Of a DNA stretch of 64,000 bases, positions 25,785 through 34,732 are shown piece by piece (position 1 is the stretch's first letter; each line of letters starts with the position of its first letter). The notes under the pieces are model-generated. The model saw only the letters and a program-made list of their open reading frames with translations, made no database searches and was not told the DNA's origin. Location of the stretch: the NCBI RefSeq assembly GCF_003339505.1, contig NZ_QPIW01000006.1, forward strand, positions 1-64,000, given 5' to 3'. Position numbers and translations under genes: made by a program. This DNA is from Runella aurantiaca (lineage in GTDB: Bacteria > Bacteroidota > Bacteroidia > Cytophagales > Spirosomataceae).

Positions 25785-27299
25785 TCATCTCTTCTTCTCC
25801 TTCACTTCCTGCAATACCACCTGCAATTCTTTCAATTTTTCAGGGTTAATTTCCGCCAGATTATTTTTCTCACCAATGTCTTTGGCCAGATTATACAATT
25901 GCGGTTGGGGGCTATTTCCTAATTCTGTATTGGTCTGAACACTCATTTTTTGACCTTTACTCGGCTCAATGTATTTCCAGTCTCCTTTGATAATGGAAAA
26001 AGCACCCGCGTGTTCTATCAAATAATCACGCCCCTTTTTATCTCTACCCAAAAATGCCGACAAGTAATCTTTGGTATCGGGCGCCGTAGAAGCCTCAAAT
26101 TTTTGCCCCGTCAATGCCGCAAAAGAAGCCAACAAATCAACTTGGCTCACCAACGCATTTGAAACTCCCGCTTTCACCTGCCCCGGCCAACGCACAATGA
26201 ACGGCACGCGCGTACCCGCATCAAAAGCGCTGTATTTGCCCCCTCGCAATGCCCCGGCGGGCGTATGACCGTTGAGCAACTCTACGGCTTGGTCGTGGTA
26301 ACCATCATCTACCACGGGACCATTATCGCTAGAAAAAATGACGAGGGTGTTATTGCTCAACTTCAGTTTGTCTAATGTTTTCATCACTTCGCCCACCGTC
26401 CAGTCCAATTGCAAAATAACATCGCCGCGCGGCCCCATGCCGCTTTTGCCAGTAAAACGCTCATGCGGTACGCGGGGCACGTGAATATCTTGGGTAGAGA
26501 AATACAAAAAGAAGGGCTCGGCTTGGTGTTTTTCGATGAATGAAACGGCCTTTTCGGTAAAAATATCGGCCATATCTTCATCTTTCCACCGCGCTGATTT
26601 CCCACCCGTCATGTAGCCAATGCGGCCGATGCCGTTGATAATCGTAAAATCATGCCCGTGCGAATGTTTCATTTTCAACAATTCAGGATTGGCGCGCCCC
26701 GTGGGTTCATTACCGATGGGTTCCTTAAAACTTACTTTAATGGGGTCGGCAGGGTCAAGATTTACCACCCGACGGTTTTCAACGTAGACACACGGCACGC
26801 GGTCGCCGGTAGCGGCCATGATAAACGACTCATCAAAACCAATATCCAACGGGCTCGGTTTGATTTCTCCGTTCCAATCGGGCCCGCCCTGCGGTCCCAG
26901 GCCCAAATGCCACTTACCTACCACGCCCGTTTTGTAGCCTGCTTTTTGGAAAACCAGCGGCAACGTACTGCGTCCGGGCAGAATCAGCGCGGCGGCGTCG
27001 CCCGTGGCTACGCCCGTGCCCGGCTTGCGCCAAGCGTATTCGCCCGTCAGCATTGAGTACCGTGATGGCGTGCAAGTAGCTGAAGTCGTATGGGCATTGG
27101 TGAAACGTGTGCCTGCTTTGGCGAGTTTATCAATGTTGGGCGTAGCTACTTTTTTGGCTCCGTAACAACTTACATCACCGTACCCCAAATCGTCGGCGTA
27201 AATAATGATGACATTGGGTCGTACCGCTTGGCTGAATGCCATTTGGGTAAAAAGAACAAGCACGCCGAAAGCGTAAACGAGTTTGTTTAATTTAATCAT
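25785..27299 (-). CDS. Sulfatase, CTPSR-type (alkaline-phosphatase superfamily)
   Basis: A 504-residue exported sulfatase with a signal peptide to about residue 24 (MAFSQ). The metal-binding start IIIYADDLGYGDVSCYG and the formylglycine motif CTPSR (Cys76) are intact, followed by the usual LTGEYAWR. Other active-site blocks are GKWHLGLGPQGG, the HVPRVPHERF region and FSSDNGPV. The Cys must be converted to formylglycine by a maturase that is not in this window. It cleaves sulfate esters of glycans or small molecules; closest in look to arylsulfatase A-like and mucin/carrageenan sulfatases, but the substrate cannot be assigned. It faces away from the coiled-coil gene at 27528 and may supplement the sulfatase locus at 36404. 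Confidence 0.92.
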   Translation of the reverse strand: MIKLNKLVYAFGVLVLFTQMAFSQAVRPNVIIIYADDLGYGDVSCYGAKKVATPNIDKLAKAGTRFTNAHTTSATCTPSRYSMLTGEYAWRKPGTGVATGDAAALILPGRSTLPLVFQKAGYKTGVVGKWHLGLGPQGGPDWNGEIKPSPLDIGFDESFIMAATGDRVPCVYVENRRVVNLDPADPIKVSFKEPIGNEPTGRANPELLKMKHSHGHDFTIINGIGRIGYMTGGKSARWKDEDMADIFTEKAVSFIEKHQAEPFFLYFSTQDIHVPRVPHERFTGKSGMGPRGDVILQLDWTVGEVMKTLDKLKLSNNTLVIFSSDNGPVVDDGYHDQAVELLNGHTPAGALRGGKYSAFDAGTRVPFIVRWPGQVKAGVSNALVSQVDLLASFAALTGQKFEASTAPDTKDYLSAFLGRDKKGRDYLIEHAGAFSIIKGDWKYIEPSKGQKMSVQTNTELGNSPQPQLYNLAKDIGEKNNLAEINPEKLKELQVVLQEVKEKKR

Positions 27300-27527
27300 G
27301 GTTTAGCAATGGGGATTAGCAGGCTAAAAACGGTATATCTTACTTCAAAGCTTTTAAAAGACAGTTCATCCTAAAATTCTCCTTGGTGGGCCTTAATTTA
27401 AACCGCTCTTCTAGTCCTACCGTACCTGCAAATAATTTCTTCTCTACCTTTACACTATGTTTACGGGGGTTTTTATAACTTTCCGCAACATACACTCCAA
27501 TTCTTAACTTTTCAAACATACACAACT

Positions 27528-28265
27528 GTGGCAGAAGAACCTCAAAAAAGTAAAATGGGTGGATGGCTACGCGATTTAGCGGGCATTTTTGTGGTCATTG
27601 ACGAAACAAAAACGGAGGAAAAACCAGCGTCAACGCCCGCGCCTGCTCAACCGGCCACGTCGACAAGCAAAACAACCGCCCCCGCGCCGAGCACAAGCAC
27701 CTTGGCTTCCACCCCACCTGCTTCGAGCGATTTTGTGGATGATTTACGGAATCGCTTTCGGAAAATATTGGAAGAAAAGAATCAGCCGGGTTTTGATTTC
27801 TACGAATTTTCGTTGATGTTGCTCCGTACCAGCACAAACCCTTCGGTTGAGCATTTTAAAACTGCATACGAAGGCGCTAAATTGTTGAATCCCAACTGCA
27901 ACCAACAGTTTTTGTTGGAATCGGCCAACTTTTATAAAAGCGAACTCCAAAAGGCTTTTGAAGCTACGGTCAGTGCGGGCGAACAAAAAAAATCAGCCCT
28001 CAACGCTGAAAAAAGCAACGAGCAAAAACAACTCAACAACGAAGTAGCCAATATTGAACAGCAACTTGGGAAGTTGAAGCAACAAATCGCCGAATTGGAA
28101 AAAGCCCAATCCGAGAAATTGACCGCGTTGAACGGCATTGAAGGAAAGTTCAATGATAAATTTGTCGAAATTGAACAAAAAATTCAGGCAACCGTAACCG
28201 CCAAAGAGGGCGTAGCCACTGAAATTTCACTCATCGAAAACGGCATCAAACAATATATCTCTTAA
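27528..28265 (+). CDS. Coiled-coil protein of unknown function, partner of the next gene
   Basis: A 245-residue cytoplasmic-looking protein. It starts at a GTG (27528); the ATG at codon 10 is an alternative. Residues 28-67 are a Pro/Ala/Thr/Ser-rich linker, residues 68-148 a helical domain with FYEFSLMLLRTST and NPNCNQQFLLESANFYKSEL, and residues about 150-235 a long coiled coil rich in Glu, Lys and Gln (NNEVANIEQQLGKLKQQIAE). There is no signal peptide. No family was recognised. It is 45 bp upstream of the membrane-anchored actin-fold gene and the two share one terminator at 29360, so they probably act together, perhaps as a scaffold and an ATPase-like partner. That role is inference only. 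Confidence 0.7.
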   Translation: MAEEPQKSKMGGWLRDLAGIFVVIDETKTEEKPASTPAPAQPATSTSKTTAPAPSTSTLASTPPASSDFVDDLRNRFRKILEEKNQPGFDFYEFSLMLLRTSTNPSVEHFKTAYEGAKLLNPNCNQQFLLESANFYKSELQKAFEATVSAGEQKKSALNAEKSNEQKQLNNEVANIEQQLGKLKQQIAELEKAQSEKLTALNGIEGKFNDKFVEIEQKIQATVTAKEGVATEISLIENGIKQYIS

Positions 28266-28310
28266 TCATTCACCACTTATTTTTACCTAAAACAAAACCA
28301 ATCAAACACT

Positions 28311-29336
28311 ATGAATCTTACAGGAGCAGGAAAAATAGCCTTGATTCTGCTAATCGCAGGAGCGCTGGGGGCAGGATACTATTTCTTTGGGCCCGACCCC
28401 AATAAAGCAACCAATGAAACCTCCATCAACTCCACAACTCCCGAAGGAGGCCCCGCAAGTGCCGCCAATGAAAATGTGGCCTCTGACGACAACACCGCAA
28501 GCAGCGAATCATCAACGGCTGCTTCGGAAACCTCCGCTTTTTCGTACACTGCCCCCGAACCCGTTGACGGTAAACTGAAAGGAGTCGTCGAATTGGGGGC
28601 CAGCGGTTTCAATTCGTTTGTGGTCAATATCGACAAAGACAAAAATTGGAAACTCGAAAAAGCGGAATTTGGCAACAGCATGGTCATCGAAAATATGGCC
28701 TCTGACTACGACATCCGGGTGGGTCTAAAGAAATATATCGGCAACATGATTGACCACGGCGTGAGCGGCAAAGACATTCACTTTGTGGTAAGCTCGGGAG
28801 CCGTAAAAGCGGATGTAACCCAAAAAATCATCAAAGTATTGAAAGATATGGGATACATGGTCAACACCGTTACCGCCGAGCAAGAAGGAACTCTGGGGCT
28901 AAAATGCGCCTTGCCGCAGTCTTTTAGCGGTCGCGGTTTCTTCGCTGACATCGGCTCGGGCAATACCAAAATTGCTTGGACGACCGATTCTGGGATTAAA
29001 AGTTTAGAATCTTACGGAGCTAAATATTACGAAAAAGGCACCAGTGACGATGTCGTTTATGATGAAGTGGGCGCTAAAGCCAAACAAGTCCCTGCCTCCA
29101 AAAGAGAAATCTGTTTTATCATCGGGGGCGTTCCTTTCGACTTGGCCAAAGAAGTACGAAATGGCAAAGAAAGATATACCGTTTTGAAAGCAGCCGAAGC
29201 CTATAAACTCGACAAAGCCAAAGCCAAGGCAGGCGGCAACATTTATAAGGCCATCGCTGATGCTACGGGTTGTAAGCAATTCGTTTTTGACTGGGATGCC
29301 AACTTTACCATTGGATTCTTGTTGGGCTTGAAATAA
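28311..29336 (+). CDS. Membrane-anchored Ppx/GppA-like actin-fold protein, function unknown
   Basis: A 341-residue protein. Residues 7-26 are a transmembrane anchor (ALILLIAGALGAGYYFF), residues 27-82 a low-complexity Ser/Thr/Ala/Asn linker, and residues about 88-341 an ASKHA-like domain. Features resembling Ppx/GppA phosphatases: a first phosphate loop VVELGASGFNSFVV (92-105), the segment IHFVVSSGAVKADVTQKI (cf. 'FVATSAVREA'), the acidic pair in TAEQEG (190, 192) where Ppx has a catalytic Glu, and a second loop FADIGSGNTKIAW (211-223). Similarity is distant and the orientation implies the domain is outside the cytoplasm unless the anchor is reversed, which would be odd for an ATP user. It is paired with the coiled-coil gene at 27528. 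Confidence 0.65.
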   Translation: MNLTGAGKIALILLIAGALGAGYYFFGPDPNKATNETSINSTTPEGGPASAANENVASDDNTASSESSTAASETSAFSYTAPEPVDGKLKGVVELGASGFNSFVVNIDKDKNWKLEKAEFGNSMVIENMASDYDIRVGLKKYIGNMIDHGVSGKDIHFVVSSGAVKADVTQKIIKVLKDMGYMVNTVTAEQEGTLGLKCALPQSFSGRGFFADIGSGNTKIAWTTDSGIKSLESYGAKYYEKGTSDDVVYDEVGAKAKQVPASKREICFIIGGVPFDLAKEVRNGKERYTVLKAAEAYKLDKAKAKAGGNIYKAIADATGCKQFVFDWDANFTIGFLLGLK

Positions 29337-29359
29337 AAGTATTTATCCATTCATCCCTC

Positions 29360-29399
29360 AAGGCGGCCACTCTCCCAGTGGCCGCCTTATTATTTTTTA
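29360..29399 (+). terminator. Terminator after the coiled-coil/actin-fold pair
   Basis: A perfect 12-bp GC-rich stem (AAGGCGGCCACT / AGTGGCCGCCTT), 5-base loop, followed by ATTATTTTTTATTT. It separates the pair from the sigma-factor operon. Confidence 0.92.
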
Positions 29400-29478
29400 T
29401 TTGTTTAGATTTTTTTGTACTTTTTTAGCAATATTATAAAATTTTTAAAAACTAATTTAATCTATTGTTTATATATTC

Positions 29479-29486
29479 TATTTTTG
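29479..29486 (+). promoter_or_regulatory. -7 promoter element of the ECF sigma gene
   Basis: TATTTTTG matches the Bacteroidota -7 consensus TAnnTTTG and lies 41 bp before the sigma-factor ATG in very AT-rich DNA. No convincing -33 TTTG at the usual distance was found, so support is moderate. Confidence 0.4.
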
Positions 29487-29527
29487 ATTCCGAACAATAA
29501 AATAGCCCCAAATAAGCCCGTACCAAG

Positions 29528-30136
29528 ATGCACGCTGAACAACACCCAAAAATAAACGCTACGGCATGGGCACGGCTAAAAGCTGGTGACAGCTACGCGT
29601 TGGGGGAATTGTACGACGCTTATGTTCAGCTACTTTACAAATTTGGCAAACGCCACTGTCAGGATGAAGAGCTGCTCACGGACGCCATTCATGATGTTTT
29701 TGAAGATATTTGGAATTATCGCGCTACGTTGAGCGACGTAGAAACGTCTAATATTCAGTTTTATCTATTCAAATCGCTCAAAACTAAGCTCTTAAAATAC
29801 TTAAACCGACAAGCGCGCCATACCGAACTCACCGACAATCAGGAATACCTTCATGAATACGTTGAATCGGCAGAACTGTTCATTGTATCGCAGGAAATAG
29901 ACCGGCATCAGCAACACCAACTTGCTCAGCAAATTGCACTGCTTCCCAAACGCCAACAGGAAGCGCTGATATTGCGTTTTTACGACAATTTAAGTTACGA
30001 CGAAATTGCCGAACTCATGGTATTAACGCGCCACTCGGTTTATAATTTAATCTACAAAGCCCTCTCTCAGCTTCGTGACAATTGGGTTTTTGACCTCATT
30101 TTTTTGATTTTCATTGTAGGGTTCAAAAATTTTTAA
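29528..30136 (+). CDS. ECF-type RNA polymerase sigma factor
   Basis: A 202-residue sigma-70 family protein of the ECF class (regions 2 and 4 only). Region 2 covers about residues 20-95 (YALGELYDAYVQLLYKFGKR to LKTKLLKYLNRQ). Region 4 covers about 138-190 (LPKRQQEALILRFYDNLSYDEIAELM and a helix-turn-helix). The C-terminus ends in a short hydrophobic stretch. It is 69 bp upstream of a FecR anti-sigma factor and then an STN-containing SusC, the classic order for substrate-induced control of a SusCD locus. It should direct transcription of that locus when released from FecR. Confidence 0.93.
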   Translation: MHAEQHPKINATAWARLKAGDSYALGELYDAYVQLLYKFGKRHCQDEELLTDAIHDVFEDIWNYRATLSDVETSNIQFYLFKSLKTKLLKYLNRQARHTELTDNQEYLHEYVESAELFIVSQEIDRHQQHQLAQQIALLPKRQQEALILRFYDNLSYDEIAELMVLTRHSVYNLIYKALSQLRDNWVFDLIFLIFIVGFKNF

Positions 30137-30205
30137 AAAAATCACAAAAATAAAGAGGTAATCCAGTGCCTTGCTTTCTCTATTGGTTATACATCACCCG
30201 GAAGC

Positions 30206-31222
30206 ATGGCGGAATCACAGAAAAAATATGAGTTATTTGATGCCAATCAGTTGGCAACGGATGAGTTTTTCCAACAATGGGTGTTGAATCCTTCGAGAGA
30301 AGCGACTTTGTTTTGGGAACAGTTTTTAACGACAAATCCCGAAAAACAAACCTCCATCGAGGAAGCTCGTCGACTTATTGAAGTACTTCATTTCCAACTA
30401 CCTGCCTTGGCAGAAACAAAGGTTGTTGCCCTAAAAAAGCGGCTTGAAAGCAGCATCGGCCAACCACTTTTTGTTTCGGAAACGCCAATACTTCCGCTTC
30501 GCCAGTCTTTCTTTGTCCGCACCCGCTGGATGGCGGCCGCGGCGGTAATTTTGATGCTCGGAACCATCTTTTTTTGGCAATACTTGAACCAACCCACCGA
30601 ATATACAACCTCCTTTGGGCAAACGCGCCAAGTAACGCTTCCCGACGGCTCCGTTGTAAACCTGAATGCCAATTCTTCCATTTCTTTTGCTCAGAATTTC
30701 AGCGAGCAGCCAATCCGTGAAGTGTGGCTGAAAGGAGAGGCTTTCTTTTCGGTAAAACACACTGCCAATCATACCAAATTTCGGGTACACGCCGAGGGCT
30801 TGGACGTAGATGTACTCGGAACTGAATTTAATGTTTCGGACCGACGTAACACGACCAAAGTGGTGCTCCAATCGGGCAAAGTACAAATCAAGTCTGGCAA
30901 ACAGTCTGCCATATTGCAGCCGGGAGAGATGGTGGAATTCAGCCACTCAACAAAGCAATTGGCCCAGCGTAAAGTACCCGTAGAACGCTACAGTTCTTGG
31001 AAAGAAAAAGTTTGGCTACTGGAAGGCGAGGCCATGAGCGACGTAGCCCAGCGTATCGAGGATAGCTTTGGTGTGGAAGTAGTTTTTGAAAATCCTTCTC
31101 TCGCCAATGAAAAAATTTCGGGAACCATTCCCACTGGAAGTCTGGAAGAAGTAAATGAAATCCTCTCGGATTTATTGAAAGCAAATTGTGTCCTCACAAA
31201 TCATAAACTAATCATTAAATAA
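30206..31222 (+). CDS. FecR-family anti-sigma factor
   Basis: A 338-residue inner-membrane protein. Residues 1-105 are cytoplasmic and bind the sigma factor. A single transmembrane helix lies at about 108-126 (WMAAAAVILMLGTIFFW). The periplasmic part holds the FecR domain (TSFGQTRQVTLPDGSVVNLNA, then GEAFFSVKH and FNVSDRRNTTKVVLQSGKV) and a C-terminal DUF4974-like region (VAQRIEDSFGVEVVFENP). It should sense the substrate-loaded receptor through the STN domain of the SusC encoded 19 bp downstream, and relay this to the sigma factor encoded upstream. All domains expected of the family are present. Confidence 0.94.
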   Translation: MAESQKKYELFDANQLATDEFFQQWVLNPSREATLFWEQFLTTNPEKQTSIEEARRLIEVLHFQLPALAETKVVALKKRLESSIGQPLFVSETPILPLRQSFFVRTRWMAAAAVILMLGTIFFWQYLNQPTEYTTSFGQTRQVTLPDGSVVNLNANSSISFAQNFSEQPIREVWLKGEAFFSVKHTANHTKFRVHAEGLDVDVLGTEFNVSDRRNTTKVVLQSGKVQIKSGKQSAILQPGEMVEFSHSTKQLAQRKVPVERYSSWKEKVWLLEGEAMSDVAQRIEDSFGVEVVFENPSLANEKISGTIPTGSLEEVNEILSDLLKANCVLTNHKLIIK

Positions 31223-31241
31223 ATCAAACCCCTCCTGTGTT

Positions 31242-34200
31242 ATGTTCAGACAAGTTCTATTAACCTTTTTAATCGGTGGAATAACAGGGTTTTTTAGCAT
31301 TGTAAATGCTCAAGTATTTGCGGCTAATTTCCCAACCCAACAAAGCCAGAGTAAAAGCGACCAAAAATCAACGCTGTTACTAAAAGATGCCCTACGTGAC
31401 ATTGAAACCCGTTTTGGGATTCACTTCGTTTACAAAACCGATGAAATCCCCAATCGTAGCATTCCCACCGAAACCATGTCTGGCAAGCTCGAAGAGGTGC
31501 TTGAAAGTACGCTGCGCCCCGCTGGGTTGACGTACAAAAAAGTGCGCAATACCTATATTATTCGTAGCTTGAAAGCGAAAGCTCCCTCTAGTAACCCCGT
31601 ACCCAACGAAACAACGCCAGAACGGCTCAACATCACCGCCCCAGGAAACCCCGCAAACGAATCGGCAAGTTTGAATTTAATACTCAATCGCGTTGCCATT
31701 CCTACGGGCGGTCTTACGGCTCCTTTGGAAATTAAAATTGCTGGAAAAGTAGCCGACGAAAGCGGTTTGACCCTACCGGGCGTAAGCATTCTCCTCAAAG
31801 GCACCAACCGTGGAACCACAACCGACGGAAACGGAAGCTACCAAATCAGCGTTCCAGACAACAACGCCATTTTGGTATTCAGCTACGTGGGGTATTTGCC
31901 GCAAGAAATCGCCGTTGGCAATCGCACCACCATTGATGTCACCTTGGGCGCTGATACTAAGGCCTTGAGTGAAGTGGTTGTGGTAGGTTACGGAACCCAA
32001 AAAAGAACAAGCTTGACGGGGGCAGTTGCCGAAGTAAAAAGTGAGCAGCTTACCCGCCGCCCCGTATCCAATGCCAATCAGGCGTTGCAGGGAATTGCTC
32101 CCGGAGTAACGATTTTGGACCGTGGCGGCTCACCCGGGCCTAATTCTCGGGCTACGGTTCGGGTACGCGGTATCACCACGCTTAGTTCCAACGACCCTCT
32201 TTTTATCGTAGACGGCATAGAACAACCCTTCAACACCATCAATTTGGACGATGTTGAAAGTATTTCAGTCCTAAAGGATGCCTCATCTACCGCAATATAC
32301 GGTTCACGAGCGGCCAATGGAGTCGTATTGGTCACCACAAAACGCGCCAAATCGGGCAAGGCTGTCGTAGATTACAGCGGCTACTACGCCGTTCAGCAGG
32401 CCATCAACAAACCCGAAATGATGGATTTGGAGCCGTATATGCGTTTACAAAATGTTGCTTACATCAATTCGGGAGCAGCCGCAAGATTTTCGGAAGCACA
32501 AATCAACGAATACGTAAACGCAACCGACCGCTTAAAATTCCCTCTACCCAATACGTGGTTTAATACCGTTTTGCGCTCAGCGCCGCAGATGAACCACAAC
32601 CTATCGGTGAGTGGCGGAAACGATGTTTTTAGAGGGCGTGTTGGGGTACGTTATCAAAAGCAGGGAGGCATTGCCCCCAATTTTGACAGCGATATTCGGG
32701 AAATCCGCGCCAATACTGATTTTAAAATTTCAAGCCGCTTAAACGCGAGCATGGACATCAACTACCGCAACAACAACTGGCAAACGCCCGTCAGCGAATT
32801 CAACGTCTTTAATACCATGTTTCACGGTTCGCTGTGGGCCGTTCCCAAATACCCCAACGGCACCTACGGCCTCAGTGCCCAAGGCAATAACCCACTGATG
32901 TACGCCGAAATTGCGGGGCTTTCCAAAAACATTCAGGACTATCTATTTGGTAGCGCCAAGGCCGAATGGGAGATTATTCCTAACCTAAAATTCAGCACGC
33001 AGTACGCCGTTCGTTATACTTTTGAGCAAAACAAAAACTACACGAATGCCTACACAGTGACAGACTACTTCAATACTTCACTCGTAAGAAAAACCATTCC
33101 ACGGAGCAGCTTAACCGAAATCAGAAGTAATATCCGCGAAACTACCCTCAACAATTTGTTGGGTTACAGCAATACTTTTGGCCAACATGACTTGAAAGCG
33201 CTCGTTGGATACTCCGAGATTCAGAACAAATACAACATCATCAACGCCTACCGCGAAGATTTTTATAACAACGATGTGCAATCCATCGGGGCAGGTTCAG
33301 ACAACAATAAAAACAACGGCGGCAGCGACTCACAATGGGGCCTGCGCTCGTTTTTCGGACGCGCCAATTATGCCTTTGCCGACAAGTACCTGTTTGAAGC
33401 CAACGCCCGTTACGACGGATCATCGCGCTTCACTGGCGACAAAGTATACAGCTTTTTCCCTTCATTTTCAGCGGGTTGGCGAGTATCCGAAGAGAAGTTC
33501 TTCGATGCCTTCAAAAACATCATCAGCGAGTTGAAGCTACGCGGCTCGTGGGGAAAAACAGGAAACCAAGCCGTGGGTCTCTACAGCTATTTCCAAACCC
33601 TCAATTCTTCCACATACACCTTTGGCGGCAGTGTGGTTCAGGGCTATGTCCAGTCCAATCTGGCCAACCCCGGCCTTACTTGGGAAACCACCACGCAAAC
33701 CGACATCGGCTTGGATGCACAACTTTGGAACAATCGCCTGAGTTTTACGTTTGATTATTACGACAAACTTACGGACGGAATTTTGCTCAACCTACCGATT
33801 CCAACAACCGTAGGATTGAACGCACCGCCGCAAAACGCGGGTAAAGTAGGCAACAAAGGCATTGAATTAGGACTTAATTTCCGCAATAAAACCAAAAGCG
33901 GCTTTGCGTATGATTTCGGGCTGAACTTTGCCCAAAACGAAAACAAGGTCATTGACCTCGCCAAAACTGGCCCTTACATTTCTGGCTCCGACATCGACCC
34001 CCGCTACATCATTAAAGAAGGATTGCCTTACAATGCCCATTGGGGTTATAAAACCGACGGTTTGTTTCAAACAACCGATGAAATCAAGGCCTACCCGACC
34101 ATCGTCTCAAATGCCAAACCCGGCGATGTTAAATACGTAGATTTGAACAATGACGGAAAAATCAACAGCGACGATATGACCTTCATTGGACTCACCTTTC

Positions 34201-34676
34201 CGCGTTATACGTTTGGGCTAAATACCAATTTCAGCTACAAAAATTTCAACTTGTTTACCCAATGGCAGGGCGCTGCCGACGTTGATACCCGTTTGTCGGG
34301 AGCTTTGGCCGAAATGGGAAATTACGAAGGCTTTACCCATAAAATATACACCGATAACTACTGGACCCCCGAAAACCCCAGCGCCCGTTTTCCTCGTCCT
34401 GTAAAGTTGGATTTACGCAACGTATCCACCTCCGACCGAATGATTATTGACGGGTCGTATTTCCGCCTAAAAACCATTCAATTGTCGTACAGTCTGCCAA
34501 AAGGAATTCTGGAAAAAGTCAAAGCCAACCGCGCCACGATTTACGTGAGCGGCACCAACTTGCTGACATTCTCTAAGCTTAACGAATGGAATCTCGACCC
34601 CGAAGCCGAGTCAGGACGGGCAACGTATTATCCACAAACCTCGTTGACAACCATCGGCTTGAACGTCCAATTCTAA
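31242..34676 (+). CDS. SusC-type TonB-dependent receptor with STN signalling domain
   Basis: A 1144-residue outer-membrane receptor. After the signal peptide (to VNAQ, about residue 24) comes an STN/secretin-like domain (about 40-110, LLLKDALRDIETRFGIHFVY), a Pro/Asn-rich linker, a carboxypeptidase-regulatory-like domain (about 165-240, IKIAGKVADESGLTLPGVSI), the LSEVVVVGYGTQ motif, a TonB plug (DPLFIVDGIEQP, IYGSRAANGVVLVTTKRA) and a barrel ending in GLNVQF. The STN domain is the part that contacts FecR, so this receptor both imports and signals. It is the first gene of the SusCD-sulfatase set. Substrate: presumably a sulfated glycan, inferred from the sulfatases downstream. Confidence 0.95.
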   Translation: MFRQVLLTFLIGGITGFFSIVNAQVFAANFPTQQSQSKSDQKSTLLLKDALRDIETRFGIHFVYKTDEIPNRSIPTETMSGKLEEVLESTLRPAGLTYKKVRNTYIIRSLKAKAPSSNPVPNETTPERLNITAPGNPANESASLNLILNRVAIPTGGLTAPLEIKIAGKVADESGLTLPGVSILLKGTNRGTTTDGNGSYQISVPDNNAILVFSYVGYLPQEIAVGNRTTIDVTLGADTKALSEVVVVGYGTQKRTSLTGAVAEVKSEQLTRRPVSNANQALQGIAPGVTILDRGGSPGPNSRATVRVRGITTLSSNDPLFIVDGIEQPFNTINLDDVESISVLKDASSTAIYGSRAANGVVLVTTKRAKSGKAVVDYSGYYAVQQAINKPEMMDLEPYMRLQNVAYINSGAAARFSEAQINEYVNATDRLKFPLPNTWFNTVLRSAPQMNHNLSVSGGNDVFRGRVGVRYQKQGGIAPNFDSDIREIRANTDFKISSRLNASMDINYRNNNWQTPVSEFNVFNTMFHGSLWAVPKYPNGTYGLSAQGNNPLMYAEIAGLSKNIQDYLFGSAKAEWEIIPNLKFSTQYAVRYTFEQNKNYTNAYTVTDYFNTSLVRKTIPRSSLTEIRSNIRETTLNNLLGYSNTFGQHDLKALVGYSEIQNKYNIINAYREDFYNNDVQSIGAGSDNNKNNGGSDSQWGLRSFFGRANYAFADKYLFEANARYDGSSRFTGDKVYSFFPSFSAGWRVSEEKFFDAFKNIISELKLRGSWGKTGNQAVGLYSYFQTLNSSTYTFGGSVVQGYVQSNLANPGLTWETTTQTDIGLDAQLWNNRLSFTFDYYDKLTDGILLNLPIPTTVGLNAPPQNAGKVGNKGIELGLNFRNKTKSGFAYDFGLNFAQNENKVIDLAKTGPYISGSDIDPRYIIKEGLPYNAHWGYKTDGLFQTTDEIKAYPTIVSNAKPGDVKYVDLNNDGKINSDDMTFIGLTFPRYTFGLNTNFSYKNFNLFTQWQGAADVDTRLSGALAEMGNYEGFTHKIYTDNYWTPENPSARFPRPVKLDLRNVSTSDRMIIDGSYFRLKTIQLSYSLPKGILEKVKANRATIYVSGTNLLTFSKLNEWNLDPEAESGRATYYPQTSLTTIGLNVQF

Positions 34677-34732
34677 GCTTGTTTGGATTTGTCTTCCAAA
34701 CATTCATCAAAAACTCAAACTGTCTTAACACA

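Noticed and set aside
27340-27525. 61-codon minus-strand ORF between the sulfatase and the coiled-coil gene
   Set aside because: Lies in the divergent promoter region with no recognised features; chance ORF is more likely.
34586-34732. 49-codon upstream extension of the second SusD gene
   Set aside because: It overlaps the end of susC and puts extra residues before a clear lipoprotein signal, so the ATG at 34733 was chosen.
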